This document shows, piece after piece, positions 17,051 through 25,361 of a DNA stretch of 64,000 bases. How positions within the stretch are numbered: the stretch's first letter is position 1; every line of letters starts with the position of its first letter. The notes beneath the pieces are model-generated. The model made no database searches, was not told the origin of the DNA, and saw nothing but the letters and a program-made list of their open reading frames with translations. Origin of the DNA: Luteibacter aegosomatis (lineage in GTDB: Bacteria; Pseudomonadota; Gammaproteobacteria; Xanthomonadales; Rhodanobacteraceae); NCBI RefSeq assembly GCF_023078455.1, contig NZ_CP095740.1:4492501-4556500 (forward strand). Reading direction: 5' to 3'. A program made the position numbers and the translations under genes.

Positions 17051-18934
17051 TTACGGGGTCTCCGCCAGGTAGGTGTAACCGGTGAGGCCCTTGTCGAGCG
17101 CCTCGGCAAGGACGCGGGCCTCCTCGCCGCCGATGCCCGCCGCGGCGATGCGGTCGGCGTACGACTGGCGCAACACCTTCAGGTCGTAACCCACGTAATC
17201 GAGCATGAGGTCGGTGGTGTCGCCGCGACGGATGTGCGCGAACTGGTAACCGTCGGCCGTGGCGCGTACGTTCACCGCGTCGGTGTCGCCGAACAGGTTG
17301 TGGATGTCGCCGAGCGTCTCCTGGTAGGCACCCACCATGAAGATGCCCAGGCGGTACGACTCGCCGTGCTTCAAGGGATGCAGCGGCAGGCTCACGTCCA
17401 CGCCCTCGGCGTCCACGTAATGGTCGATGCGACCGTCGGAATCGCAGGTGAGGTCGGCGATGACGCCGCGCCGGGTCGGCTCCTCGTCGAGCCGCGCGAT
17501 CGGCACGATGGGAAAGATCTGGTCGATGGCCCAGATGTCGGGCACCGACTCGAACACGGAGAAATTCACGAAGTACTTGTCGACCAGCTTCTCGTCGAGT
17601 TCGTCGAGCGCCTGCCGGTGCGCGCGCTCGGCCGGCAGCAGGCGCGGCCGCACCGCATTGGCGATGGCGTAGAAGAGGTCGTCGAGCGCGGCGCGGTCGC
17701 GCAGGTCGAGCTGGCCCAGCGCGTAGAGCGTCTGCCCCTCGGCGAAGTGATGCTGCGCCTCGTGGAAAAGCTCCAGCGGCGGACGATGGTCGAGTTCGGC
17801 GTGGGTGTCGCGCAGGTGGCGCAGCACCATCGGCTCGCCTTCGCGCTCGGCCGGCACGGCGCCCGGCGGGACTTCTTCCACCTCGGTGACGTTCACCACC
17901 ATCACGGCGTGGTGGGCGGTCATCGCGCGGCCGGACTCGGTGAAGATCGTCGGCGCGGGCATGCCGTGTTCGGCCACGGCTTCGGCCAGCGGCTGCACGA
18001 TGCTGGCGGCGTACTGGCCCATGCTGTAGTTGATGGAGTTGTAGCTGCGCGAACGGGTGCCTTCGTAGTCCACGCCGAGGCCACCGCCCACGTCGACCAC
18101 ATCGATGGGGACGCCCAGCCGGTGCAGCTCGACGAAGTAGCGCACGGCCTCGCGCATGCCGGCGGCGATGTCGCGCACGTTGGAAATCTGCGAGCCCATG
18201 TGGAAGTGCTGCAGGCGGAGCGTGTGCTTGAGACCGGCGGCGTCGAGCTTTTCCACCAGTTCGAGCACCTGGCCCGGGCTCAGGCCGAACTTGCCCTTGT
18301 CGCCACCGGTGTTCTGCCATTTGCCGGCGCCGATGGACGCCAAGCGCACGCGCACGCCGAGCAGCGGCTCGACGCCGAGCACCTTCGCCTCGGCCAGCAC
18401 GTGGTCGAGCTCGGAGAGTTTCTCCACCACGATGTGCACGCGCAGGCCGAGCTTGAGGCCGATGAGCGCCAGGCGAACGTACTCGCGGTCCTTGTAGCCG
18501 TTGCAGACCACCATGCTGCCCGGGCGGGCGTGCGCCAGCACCGCCATCAGTTCCGGCTTGGAGCCGGCCTCGAGGCCGAAGCCCTTCTCGCCCGCGGCCA
18601 CCAGCTCACCGACGACGCCGCGCTGCTGGTTGACCTTGATCGGATAGATGGCCGTGTAGCCGCCGGCGTAGTCGGCATCGCCGATCGCCTTGGCGAAGGC
18701 CTCCTGAAGGCGTGCCAGGCGGTCGGCGAGGATGTCGGGAAAACGCACGAGCAAGGGCAGGCGCAGGCCCTGCCGGGTGGCTTCCTCGACGATGGCGGGC
18801 AGGTCGAGGGCCGGGCCCTCGTCGCCACGCGGGCGCATCGTGAGGCGGCCGTTGCCTGCCACGTCGACGTAGCCGTTGCTCCAGTGAGGAATCGCGTAGG
18901 TCAGCTTCGCGCGATCGATGGTCCAGTTCGCCAT
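17051..18934 (-). CDS. speA: Biosynthetic arginine decarboxylase
   Basis: A 627-residue fold-III PLP enzyme of the usual SpeA length. The cofactor Lys100 is in YPIKVNQQRG. Substrate and PLP motifs follow: CNGYKD, HFHMGSQISN, GGGLGVDYEGTRS and the GAYQETLGDIHNLFG segment near the C-terminus that carries the catalytic Cys/Asp region in the family. It makes agmatine from arginine, the first step of the agmatine route to putrescine. No agmatinase or agmatine deiminase is in this window. The gene is divergent from speE, which uses putrescine, so the two polyamine genes share a 256-nt promoter region. Confidence 0.97.
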   Translation of the reverse strand: MANWTIDRAKLTYAIPHWSNGYVDVAGNGRLTMRPRGDEGPALDLPAIVEEATRQGLRLPLLVRFPDILADRLARLQEAFAKAIGDADYAGGYTAIYPIKVNQQRGVVGELVAAGEKGFGLEAGSKPELMAVLAHARPGSMVVCNGYKDREYVRLALIGLKLGLRVHIVVEKLSELDHVLAEAKVLGVEPLLGVRVRLASIGAGKWQNTGGDKGKFGLSPGQVLELVEKLDAAGLKHTLRLQHFHMGSQISNVRDIAAGMREAVRYFVELHRLGVPIDVVDVGGGLGVDYEGTRSRSYNSINYSMGQYAASIVQPLAEAVAEHGMPAPTIFTESGRAMTAHHAVMVVNVTEVEEVPPGAVPAEREGEPMVLRHLRDTHAELDHRPPLELFHEAQHHFAEGQTLYALGQLDLRDRAALDDLFYAIANAVRPRLLPAERAHRQALDELDEKLVDKYFVNFSVFESVPDIWAIDQIFPIVPIARLDEEPTRRGVIADLTCDSDGRIDHYVDAEGVDVSLPLHPLKHGESYRLGIFMVGAYQETLGDIHNLFGDTDAVNVRATADGYQFAHIRRGDTTDLMLDYVGYDLKVLRQSYADRIAAAGIGGEEARVLAEALDKGLTGYTYLAETP

Positions 18935-19113
18935 GGGCGGGCGGTCTCCAGGTGATTGTGTCGTGTCCCCTTGAGGGGGCGCGGAACAGTCGCAGCGGCG
19001 AACCTTGACTCGAACGGGCCTGGCGGCCGGGAGCCTCGCACGCCGCGGGGCCGACCAGACCGCCTATTGTAGCGGCGGCCGACGACATCCGTGTATCGCC
19101 GCCGGCCGGCCGA

Positions 19114-19145
19114 TTGGCCGTTTTTTCACCGGGAGCCGGTACAAT
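19114..19145 (+). promoter_or_regulatory. Candidate speE promoter
   Basis: TACAAT at 19140-19145 is a good -10 hexamer 45 nt before the speE ATG. The best -35 candidate, TTGGCC at 19114-19119, is 20 nt away, which is long. A T-run (19121-19126) lies between. Confidence 0.4.
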
Positions 19146-19190
19146 GCGGCGGTTAGAGACTCCCTTACCCGAATTCCAGGATCCCGCGTC

Positions 19191-20048
19191 ATGTCGCAGC
19201 AGCAGCTCAGCTGGTTCACCGAGGCCCACCAGGCTTCGGGCTCTTCCATCGGTTTCCGCGTCGAGCGCCTGTTGCACGCCGAGAAGACGCCGTTCCAGAC
19301 CATCGAGATCTACCAGACCACCGACTGGGGCAACCTCATGGTGATCGACGGCTGCGTGATGCTCACCGGCCGCGACAACTTCCTCTACCACGAGATGATG
19401 ACGCACCCGGCGCTGTTCACCCACGCTCGCGCCAAGCGCGTGGTGATCATCGGCGGCGGCGACTGCGGCACGCTGCGCGAGGTGCTCAAGCACGAGGAAG
19501 TCGAGAAGGCCACCCAGGTGGAGATCGACGAGCGGGTCACCCGCCTGGCCGAGCAGTACTTCCCCGAACTGTGCGACGCCAACCACGACCCGCGCGCCGA
19601 GCTGCTGTTCATCGACGGCATCAAGTACATGGCCGAGGCCGAGCCGGAGTCGATCGACCTCATCATCGTCGATTCCACCGATCCGGTCGGCCCCGCCGAG
19701 GGCCTTTTCAACGCCGCGTTCTACGCCAGCTGCCACAAGGCCCTTCGCCACGGCGGCATCCTGGTGCAGCAGTCGGAATCGCCGCTGGCCCACATCGAGC
19801 TGATCAAGGCCATGCGCTCGGCCATGCGCACCTCCGGCTTCAAGGCCGTGCGCACGCTGCCCTTCCCGCAGCCGTGCTACCCCACCGGCTGGTGGAGCTG
19901 CACCATGGCGCGCAAGGACGGCGATCTCTCGGGCTTCCGCGAGCGCGGTGCCATCAGCAAGGGTTTCGCCACCAAGTACTACAACGCCGACATCCACAAG
20001 GGTGCACTGGCGCAGCCGGAATTCATGCGCGAACAACTGGGCGACTAA
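19191..20048 (+). CDS. speE: Spermidine synthase
   Basis: A 285-residue aminopropyltransferase. Recognisable motifs are the N-terminal TIEIYQTTDWGNLMVIDG beta domain, GRDNFLYHEMMTHPAL, the nucleotide-binding GGGDCGTLREVLKHE, and the catalytic DSTDPVGPAEGLF followed by PCYPTGWWS. It transfers an aminopropyl group from decarboxylated S-adenosylmethionine to putrescine. ATG 19191 is chosen over an in-frame upstream opening because it gives the family N-terminus. It is divergent from speA and followed by its own terminator. speD is not in the window. Confidence 0.96.
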   Translation: MSQQQLSWFTEAHQASGSSIGFRVERLLHAEKTPFQTIEIYQTTDWGNLMVIDGCVMLTGRDNFLYHEMMTHPALFTHARAKRVVIIGGGDCGTLREVLKHEEVEKATQVEIDERVTRLAEQYFPELCDANHDPRAELLFIDGIKYMAEAEPESIDLIIVDSTDPVGPAEGLFNAAFYASCHKALRHGGILVQQSESPLAHIELIKAMRSAMRTSGFKAVRTLPFPQPCYPTGWWSCTMARKDGDLSGFRERGAISKGFATKYYNADIHKGALAQPEFMREQLGD

Positions 20049-20065
20049 AATCCCCGCGACACCAT

Positions 20066-20091
20066 GAAGGCCCCTCCGGGGCCTTCTTTTT
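20066..20091 (+). terminator. Rho-independent terminator after speE
   Basis: A perfect 9-bp stem GAAGGCCCC / GGGGCCTTC with a 3-nt loop, followed by a run of five T. It isolates speE from the methyltransferase gene that starts 42 nt later. Confidence 0.9.
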
Positions 20092-20132
20092 GCGGCATGC
20101 GCCCGTCGCGGCAATTGCCGTACTATCGCGAG

Positions 20133-20957
20133 ATGAACGCACATTCATCTTCGTCGAACGACACGCCTCGCGGCAGCATCGCCGTGGTCGGCATGGGCAT
20201 GACCCTCGGCTCCCACCTGACGCCCCTGGCGCGAAGCCACATCGAACAGGCGGACGTCGTCTTCGCCGGGTTGTCGGACGGCGTGGTCGAACTGTGGCTG
20301 CACCGCATGCATCCGGACGTACGCAGCCTCCAGCCGTATTACGGTGAAGGCAAGTCGCGCGTCCAGACGTATCGCGAGTGGGTTGCGCTCATGATGACCG
20401 AGGTGCGCGCAGGCAAGCGTGTCTGCGGCGTGTTCTACGGCCACCCGGGCATCTTCGCCTGGTCCCCGCACAAGGTCATCGAGACCGCCCGCGCCGAAGG
20501 ATTCGACGCGCACATGGAACCGGGCATTTCCGCCGAGGATTGCCTCTACGCCGACCTGGGCATCGATCCGGGTAGCGTCGGTTGCCTGCACTTCGAAGCC
20601 AGCCAGTTTCTCTATTACGAGCGCCGCGTCGATCCGTCCGCGTATGTCGTACTGTGGCAGGTGGGCATGATCGGCAACCGGTCGGTAGGCCACATGGAGA
20701 ACGCGGCCGGCTATCGCCAGGTGCTGGTCGACCTGCTCGCCGCCGACTACCCGCTCGATCACGAGATCATCCTTTACCGGGCGGCGACCTTGCCGATACA
20801 GAAACCGCGTATCCGCCGCATCGCCCTGGGCGACCTGCCGCAGGCGTCGTTGCCGCCAGAGGAAACCGTGGTGCTGCCGCCGGCCCGGTCGCTCAGGCTC
20901 AATCCGGCCACGCGGGACCGGCTCAAGGCGCTCGACACGGCGGCCGCGACGGCCTGA
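20133..20957 (+). CDS. Borosin-type alpha-N-methyltransferase (split borosin, SonM-like)
   Basis: A 274-residue SAM-dependent tetrapyrrole-methylase-fold protein. The borosin backbone N-methyltransferase signatures are clear: VVGMGM near 18-23, the RVQTY segment with Arg76 and Tyr80 at the position of the catalytic Arg/Tyr pair, FYGHPGIFA at 101-109, EPGISAE and ADLGIDPG within 129-147, FEASQF at 154-159, and the LPIQKPRIRRI C-terminal strand. Tetrapyrrole or diphthamide methylases lack this combination; SonM of Shewanella oneidensis has it (comparison from memory). Unlike fungal OphMA it is not fused to its substrate, so a separate precursor is expected, and one follows at 21082. ATG 20133 is preferred over an upstream in-frame ATG at 20064 that lies inside the speE terminator. 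TACTAT at 20121-20126 is a possible -10, which would make the mRNA almost leaderless. Confidence 0.9.
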   Translation: MNAHSSSSNDTPRGSIAVVGMGMTLGSHLTPLARSHIEQADVVFAGLSDGVVELWLHRMHPDVRSLQPYYGEGKSRVQTYREWVALMMTEVRAGKRVCGVFYGHPGIFAWSPHKVIETARAEGFDAHMEPGISAEDCLYADLGIDPGSVGCLHFEASQFLYYERRVDPSAYVVLWQVGMIGNRSVGHMENAAGYRQVLVDLLAADYPLDHEIILYRAATLPIQKPRIRRIALGDLPQASLPPEETVVLPPARSLRLNPATRDRLKALDTAAATA

Positions 20958-20965
20958 TACCCGAC

Positions 20966-20984
20966 CCGGAAGGGGGGCTTCCGG
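20966..20984 (+). promoter_or_regulatory. Stem-loop after the methyltransferase gene
   Basis: CCGGAAG / CTTCCGG with a loop of five G, 9 nt after the stop codon. There is no T-run, so it is not a classical terminator; it may stabilise the upstream mRNA or attenuate read-through to the precursor gene. Confidence 0.5.
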
Positions 20985-21034
20985 CGGATGCGTGCACGCG
21001 ATGACGGCTGTCATCATGTCCAAGCGAGCCGGGT

Positions 21035-21052
21035 CTCACGCGACTGCGTGAG
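21035..21052 (+). promoter_or_regulatory. Stem-loop upstream of the precursor gene
   Basis: A perfect 7-bp stem CTCACGC / GCGTGAG with a GACT loop, 30 nt before the precursor ATG. It precedes an A-run and the AGGGGGA ribosome site and lacks a T tail. Confidence 0.45.
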
Positions 21053-21081
21053 GTCAGGCAAAAAAACAGGGGGAAACATCC

Positions 21082-21390
21082 ATGACCGATACGCTGGAAC
21101 TGCTGGAATCCATTGGGCGTGACGCCTCGCTGCGCCATGCCTCGGCCGAGGTGCTGGGCCGCGTGCTCGACGAGGCCAAGGCATCCGACGGCCTGCGCGC
21201 CGCGGCGGCCTCGGGCGACGGATCGAAGCTCGATGTCGATTTCCGGGACGAGAAGAACTACATGGGGCACCAGCAGCCGCCGCCGCAGAGCACGCAATAC
21301 CCCGGCGGCGACGAAGAGAAGACCGACGACGACGAGGACAGCCCGGATTCCACCGAAAAGACCCCCGGCGACGAAACGTCGTCCGGCTGA
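21082..21390 (+). CDS. Candidate split-borosin precursor protein (SonA-like)
   Basis: A 102-residue protein with a strong AGGGGGA ribosome site. Residues 3-46 are helical and have the look of a borosin-binding domain: LELLESIGRDASLR (resembling the LGQDAQL helix start I recall in SonA), a hydrophobic heptad through VLGRVLDEA, and the turn AAASGDGSKLD. Residues 54-75 are a linker with FRDEKNYMGH and QQPPPQ, and 76-102 are a very acidic, disordered tail of Asp, Glu, Ser, Thr and Pro. In split borosins the methyltransferase docks on the helical domain and methylates backbone amides C-terminal to it. Which residues would be methylated is unknown; the hydrophobic content of the tail is low, which is atypical. 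Assignment rests on position, size and the helical domain. Confidence 0.68.
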   Translation: MTDTLELLESIGRDASLRHASAEVLGRVLDEAKASDGLRAAAASGDGSKLDVDFRDEKNYMGHQQPPPQSTQYPGGDEEKTDDDEDSPDSTEKTPGDETSSG

Positions 21391-21407
21391 TCGTCCGTGA
21401 CGGGTTG

Positions 21408-23192
21408 ATGCGCATGCGCCGGCCGACTCGTCGCTTCCGAGCATGGTTCGCGCTGGCGGCCTTGCTCGGCGGCGCGTTCGTGCCGGTCGGCCACGCCCAG
21501 CAAAACGGTATCGGCGACCCTTCGACCTTCCTCGCGCGCACCGAAAGCCTGCGGACGAAGGATCATCCGCGCTTCGTGCGGATGCTGGAAGAAGTCCATC
21601 GCGAGGGCCCTGCCCTGACGAAAGCGCAGGCCTGGTACCTGCGCTACCTCGATGCCTGGGAAGACATGTACGGCGGCGACTATCTCAAGTCGGAAGCCGG
21701 GTTCCGCGACATCATCGCCAACGCGGGCGATGCCACGCTCTCCGCCAAGGCCTCCGCACTGCTGCTGACCAACCTCGCGCACACCCGACGCTACGAGGAA
21801 GCCTTCACGCTCGCCAACCGGGTGACGGCCGACCTGCCGCGGATCACCGATCCACTGGCGCGATCGATGTCGTTGATCGGCCTGTCTCAAATGTTCGACT
21901 TCGCCGACCAGACCGACCTGGCCATTCGTTACGCGCGGCTGGCGCAGAACAGCGTGCCGCCCGGTGAATCGCCCTGCCAGTCGCTCACGCTCGAAGTGGC
22001 CGCGATGTTCAATGCCAGGCGCCTCACGCCCACCAGCCCCGAGCTGCAGCATACCCTCGGCGTTTGCATCGCCGACGACCAGCCGGTATCGACGAACGCC
22101 ATGTGGCTCACGCTGGGGGCCGTCTATCTCGATCGGAACGAGCCGAAGAAGGTCATCGCCCTGCTCGACCGCATCGGGCCGAGCATCGGCGTCAATCGCT
22201 ATTACCAGCACATGATCTCGGCCACGTTGCAGCGCGCGCAGGCGTTCGAAAAACTCGGTGACGACGCCGCGGCGAAGGCCGGCGCACTGGCCACCGTCGC
22301 CATGACCAACCCCGACGACCTGAGCGACTGGCAGAAGGAAGCCTACGAGCTGCTCTACCGCGTGGAGAAGAAGCGCGGCAACACGACCGCCGCGCTGAAC
22401 TACTACGAACGATTCGCCGCACAGGACAAGGGCTATCTCAACGACGTCAGCGCCAAGGCCCTGGCCTACAACCTGGCCCAGCAGCACACGCTGGCGCAGC
22501 GGCTCGAAACCGAGCGCCTGAGCAAGCAGAACAACATCCTGCGCCTGCAACAGGCGCTGGACACGAAAGCGGTGGAAACCGGCCGTCTCTACATCGCGCT
22601 GCTGCTGGCGGTACTCGCCTCGATCGCGTTCTGGCTCTATCGCCTCAAGCGCTCGCAGATGAAGTTCAGGAAGCTCGCCCAGCGGGATGGACTGACCGGC
22701 ATCTTCAACCACCAGTATTTCATCGAGGAAGCCGACCGGGTATTGCACGTGCTGGCGAGAAAGGACGGATCGGCCTGCCTGATGATCATCGACCTGGACC
22801 ATTTCAAGCTCGTCAACGATACGCACGGGCACGCCATCGGCGATGCCGTGATCCGCCATACGGTGACGCTGTGTCGCGAACTGCTGCGGCCCGCCGATCT
22901 GTTCGGCCGCCTCGGCGGCGAGGAATTCGGCGTGCTGCTGGCCGGTTGCGGACGCGACGAGGGCATGGCGATCGCCGACCGCATCCGCGAAGCCATCGAC
23001 ATGTCGCCCGCCCAGTGCGAGGGCGCGGCCGTGTCGTGCTCGGCAAGCATCGGCCTGGCCTGCACCAGTGCGTCGGGCTACGGCCTGCAGACGCTTTGCC
23101 GCGAAGCGGACGCCGCGCTCTATCGAGCCAAGCGGAACGGCCGCAATCGCGTCATCTACGCCGCCGGTCCCGGCAACCTGGCCGTGGCCTGA
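21408..23192 (+). CDS. Membrane diguanylate cyclase with periplasmic TPR-like sensor
   Basis: A 594-residue protein. It has a signal sequence (RAWFALAALLGGAFVPVGHA), an extracytoplasmic helical repeat region of about 370 residues with TPR-like helices, a coiled coil (LETERLSKQNNILRLQQAL), one transmembrane helix (LYIALLLAVLASIAFWLY) and a C-terminal GGDEF domain. The active loop is GGEEF, and an RxxD inhibitory site (RPAD) sits five residues before it, so catalysis and product feedback are both expected. It makes cyclic di-GMP from two GTP. The ATG is 17 nt after the borosin precursor stop, which suggests one transcript. It converges directly on the next gene; the stop codons abut. Confidence 0.92.
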   Translation: MRMRRPTRRFRAWFALAALLGGAFVPVGHAQQNGIGDPSTFLARTESLRTKDHPRFVRMLEEVHREGPALTKAQAWYLRYLDAWEDMYGGDYLKSEAGFRDIIANAGDATLSAKASALLLTNLAHTRRYEEAFTLANRVTADLPRITDPLARSMSLIGLSQMFDFADQTDLAIRYARLAQNSVPPGESPCQSLTLEVAAMFNARRLTPTSPELQHTLGVCIADDQPVSTNAMWLTLGAVYLDRNEPKKVIALLDRIGPSIGVNRYYQHMISATLQRAQAFEKLGDDAAAKAGALATVAMTNPDDLSDWQKEAYELLYRVEKKRGNTTAALNYYERFAAQDKGYLNDVSAKALAYNLAQQHTLAQRLETERLSKQNNILRLQQALDTKAVETGRLYIALLLAVLASIAFWLYRLKRSQMKFRKLAQRDGLTGIFNHQYFIEEADRVLHVLARKDGSACLMIIDLDHFKLVNDTHGHAIGDAVIRHTVTLCRELLRPADLFGRLGGEEFGVLLAGCGRDEGMAIADRIREAIDMSPAQCEGAAVSCSASIGLACTSASGYGLQTLCREADAALYRAKRNGRNRVIYAAGPGNLAVA

Positions 23193-24236
23193 TCAGCGGC
23201 CGCCTTCGACCTTCGCCGGCTCCCAGCCCGCCGGCGCTTCCGCCGGGATACCGTAGGCGTTGAGCGAGGCGAGCACCACGCTCATCTCGGTACCGCCGCT
23301 GCGGGCCAGCGAAAGCAGCTTCTGCGCCGTGGCCTTGTCGCCCTGCGCCTGCACGTGCAGGCGACCGAACTGCTGCATCTGCCAGACCAGGTTGAGCCGG
23401 GCGTTCTTCGCGGCTTGCTGGTCGGCGGTGTCCGAGGAGAGGGTTTCGCGCAGGTGCAGGCCGAGCGAGCGGCCCAGGGGGCTGCTGCCCCACTCGAGCA
23501 CCTTCGCCAGTTTCAGGCAATCGGCGACGATGCCCGCGTCGGCCTTGTTCGATTCGCAATAGCTGGCGGTGGCGGGAAACACCGGCTGCGGTTGCGCCGC
23601 GGCGAGACCGAAGACGATCTCCATCTGCACGCCCGCGGCACCGGCGCCCTGCAGGGCGTCGAAGGTGTCGGGAGGTGGCGGCAACTGGCTGACCGACGTG
23701 GCGAGTGCCTTCATGCTGCCGCCGAGGTAATCGTCGTAGAGCTTGGCACCGGCGGCCCGGGCGAGGTCGGCGCGGGTGTCCTTGTCCGTACCCGTGTGCG
23801 CGTCGATGCCCAGCTTCAGCAGCCACACGGCCGCGTTGTCCGGCGCCTGCTTCTGCAGCGTCGCGAGCGCATCGGCGTTGGGGCAATCGCCGCCCTTGGC
23901 GTTGCAGTCGGCCAGCCGGGCCCAGGTCACGGCCGGGCCGGCATCGGCATTGCGCGACGCGCGCTCGAGCAGTGCGTGGTAGGTCAGCACCTCGGGCGGA
24001 TCGGGCAGCGGGCGGGCCAGCAGGGCCGCGCCGAGCAACGGATCGGCCTCGGTGCGCAGCGCCAGCACGCTGGCCAGGTCTTTCTGGAATTGCAGCAGGG
24101 ACTGCGTGCGATCCTTCTTCGCCGCCACCGGACCTTTCGCCGGTCCCTTCGTGGCACCGGGCCAGGGTTGGGCCGCGAAGGCCGACAGCGAAAGCAGGCC
24201 GCTCAGGGCCAGGGCGGCGATGCGACGTCCACGCAT
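23193..24236 (-). CDS. Exported protein of unknown function
   Basis: A 347-residue protein with a Sec signal peptide (RGRRIAALALSGLLSLSAFAA). The mature part is Ala/Leu-rich and helical with a TPR-like feel, and it has scattered Cys (DCNAKGGDCPNA, SYCESNKADAGIVADCLK) that may form disulfides in the periplasm. No named family is recognised. ATG 24236 is chosen because of a GGAG site 9 nt upstream; the frame stays open to 24503 without a better start. It is convergent with the diguanylate cyclase. Confidence 0.75.
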   Translation of the reverse strand: MRGRRIAALALSGLLSLSAFAAQPWPGATKGPAKGPVAAKKDRTQSLLQFQKDLASVLALRTEADPLLGAALLARPLPDPPEVLTYHALLERASRNADAGPAVTWARLADCNAKGGDCPNADALATLQKQAPDNAAVWLLKLGIDAHTGTDKDTRADLARAAGAKLYDDYLGGSMKALATSVSQLPPPPDTFDALQGAGAAGVQMEIVFGLAAAQPQPVFPATASYCESNKADAGIVADCLKLAKVLEWGSSPLGRSLGLHLRETLSSDTADQQAAKNARLNLVWQMQQFGRLHVQAQGDKATAQKLLSLARSGGTEMSVVLASLNAYGIPAEAPAGWEPAKVEGGR

Positions 24237-24413
24237 GAACCCACTCCGTAACATAAAACGACAAGCATACGGCTTCACCATGAACGGAAGCTGGGGGTAA
24301 ATTCCTTCACGATCGCGAGACATTGCTACCATCGACCTCCACCACGTATGAGCCCGAACCGGCGGGGGCCGCTCGTCACGCTCATTAATCCTGCGACAGA
24401 ACAGGAGCTTACA

Positions 24414-24611
24414 ATGGATCAATTCGCCATTCTTGCCAGCGAACGCGCCGGCTTCTTCGTCGGCTGGGGCACGCTTTCCCTGATCAACGCCGGCCTGGCC
24501 CAAGGCAAGAACCGCAGCGGACTGCTGTGGTGGGCGCTTTCGCTGGTCCTGGGTCCCATCGCCACGCTCATCCTCGTGCTGTTGCCCAAGGTGAGAACGA
24601 AGCTCTTCTGA
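24414..24611 (+). CDS. Small membrane protein of unknown function
   Basis: A 65-residue protein preceded by AGGAG. It shows two hydrophobic stretches (FFVGWGTLSLINAGLA and LLWWALSLVLGPIATLILVLL) joined by a short basic loop, and it ends in a basic tail (PKVRTKLF). It looks like a two-helix inner-membrane hairpin with Lys/Arg on the cytoplasmic side. No family is recognised beyond general small-membrane-protein resemblance. The orphan ParA gene starts 53 nt later. Confidence 0.7.
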   Translation: MDQFAILASERAGFFVGWGTLSLINAGLAQGKNRSGLLWWALSLVLGPIATLILVLLPKVRTKLF

Positions 24612-24664
24612 CCGTCGCCCGGCTTGTGTAGGCTAGGACCCCTCCTACCCAGGCAGATGCGCGC

Positions 24665-25297
24665 ATGCTTACGACGCTCGTGGCAAGCAGCAAGGGCGGT
24701 TGCGGTAAGACCACGCTGGTGACCCAGCTCGCCTCCCATTGGGTGCAGGCGGGCAAGCACACGGCCATCGTGGACGCCGACCGGCAGCACTCCAGCCTGA
24801 AGTGGGCCCGAAGACGCCCCGAAAACGTCCCGGCCGTGACCGCCATCGAGGGAAGCCGCAAGGCCTTCGACCGGCTTTCCGACGACATCCAGCGGGTGAT
24901 CGTCGACACCCCCGCGGGCGTGGACGAGAAAGATCTCGAGCCGTATCTCGAACGCGCCGACGTCATCCTCGTGCCGGTGTTGCCGTCGCAGTTCGACCTC
25001 GACGCCACACTCGATTTCCTGTCCCTCCTCAAGGGCATCCCCCGGATCAAGCGCGGCAAGTTGCCGGTGGGCCTGGTGGGCAACCGCCTCAAGCCGTGGA
25101 CCAACGCCAGCCAGGCGGCCGTCGCCGACCTGGCCGAGCGCGCGCCGTTTCCCGTGGTCGCGGAACTTCGCGACTCGCAGGCGTACGTCTTGCTCACCGC
25201 CCTCGGCAAGGGCATCTTCGACTACCACTCGGAAAACGTGCGCGGCCATCAGGACGATTGGACGAAACTGCTGCGATGGATCAAGCGCAGCGGCTGA
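24665..25297 (+). CDS. Orphan ParA/MinD-family ATPase
   Basis: A 210-residue protein with the deviant Walker A motif KGGCGKTT (residues 10-17), a conserved Asp in VDADRQHSSLKW (switch) and Walker B-like VIVDTPAGV, as in ParA/MipZ/VirC1-type ATPases. No parB or centromere-like repeats are adjacent, so it is not an obvious plasmid-partition remnant. Chromosomal orphan ParAs position large complexes such as chemoreceptor arrays, flagella or carboxysomes, or act in unknown roles. The cargo cannot be told from here. Confidence 0.88.
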   Translation: MLTTLVASSKGGCGKTTLVTQLASHWVQAGKHTAIVDADRQHSSLKWARRRPENVPAVTAIEGSRKAFDRLSDDIQRVIVDTPAGVDEKDLEPYLERADVILVPVLPSQFDLDATLDFLSLLKGIPRIKRGKLPVGLVGNRLKPWTNASQAAVADLAERAPFPVVAELRDSQAYVLLTALGKGIFDYHSENVRGHQDDWTKLLRWIKRSG

Positions 25298-25361
25298 AAC
25301 GGACCTCGCCCGCGTCGACTCCCCGCCACGCCACGTGGCACCCAGCGAAAGGACGGTACCC

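Noticed and set aside
24665..25297. Plasmid or phage partition locus
   Set aside because: The ParA gene has no parB or iterated centromere-like sites and sits in backbone genes with normal composition.
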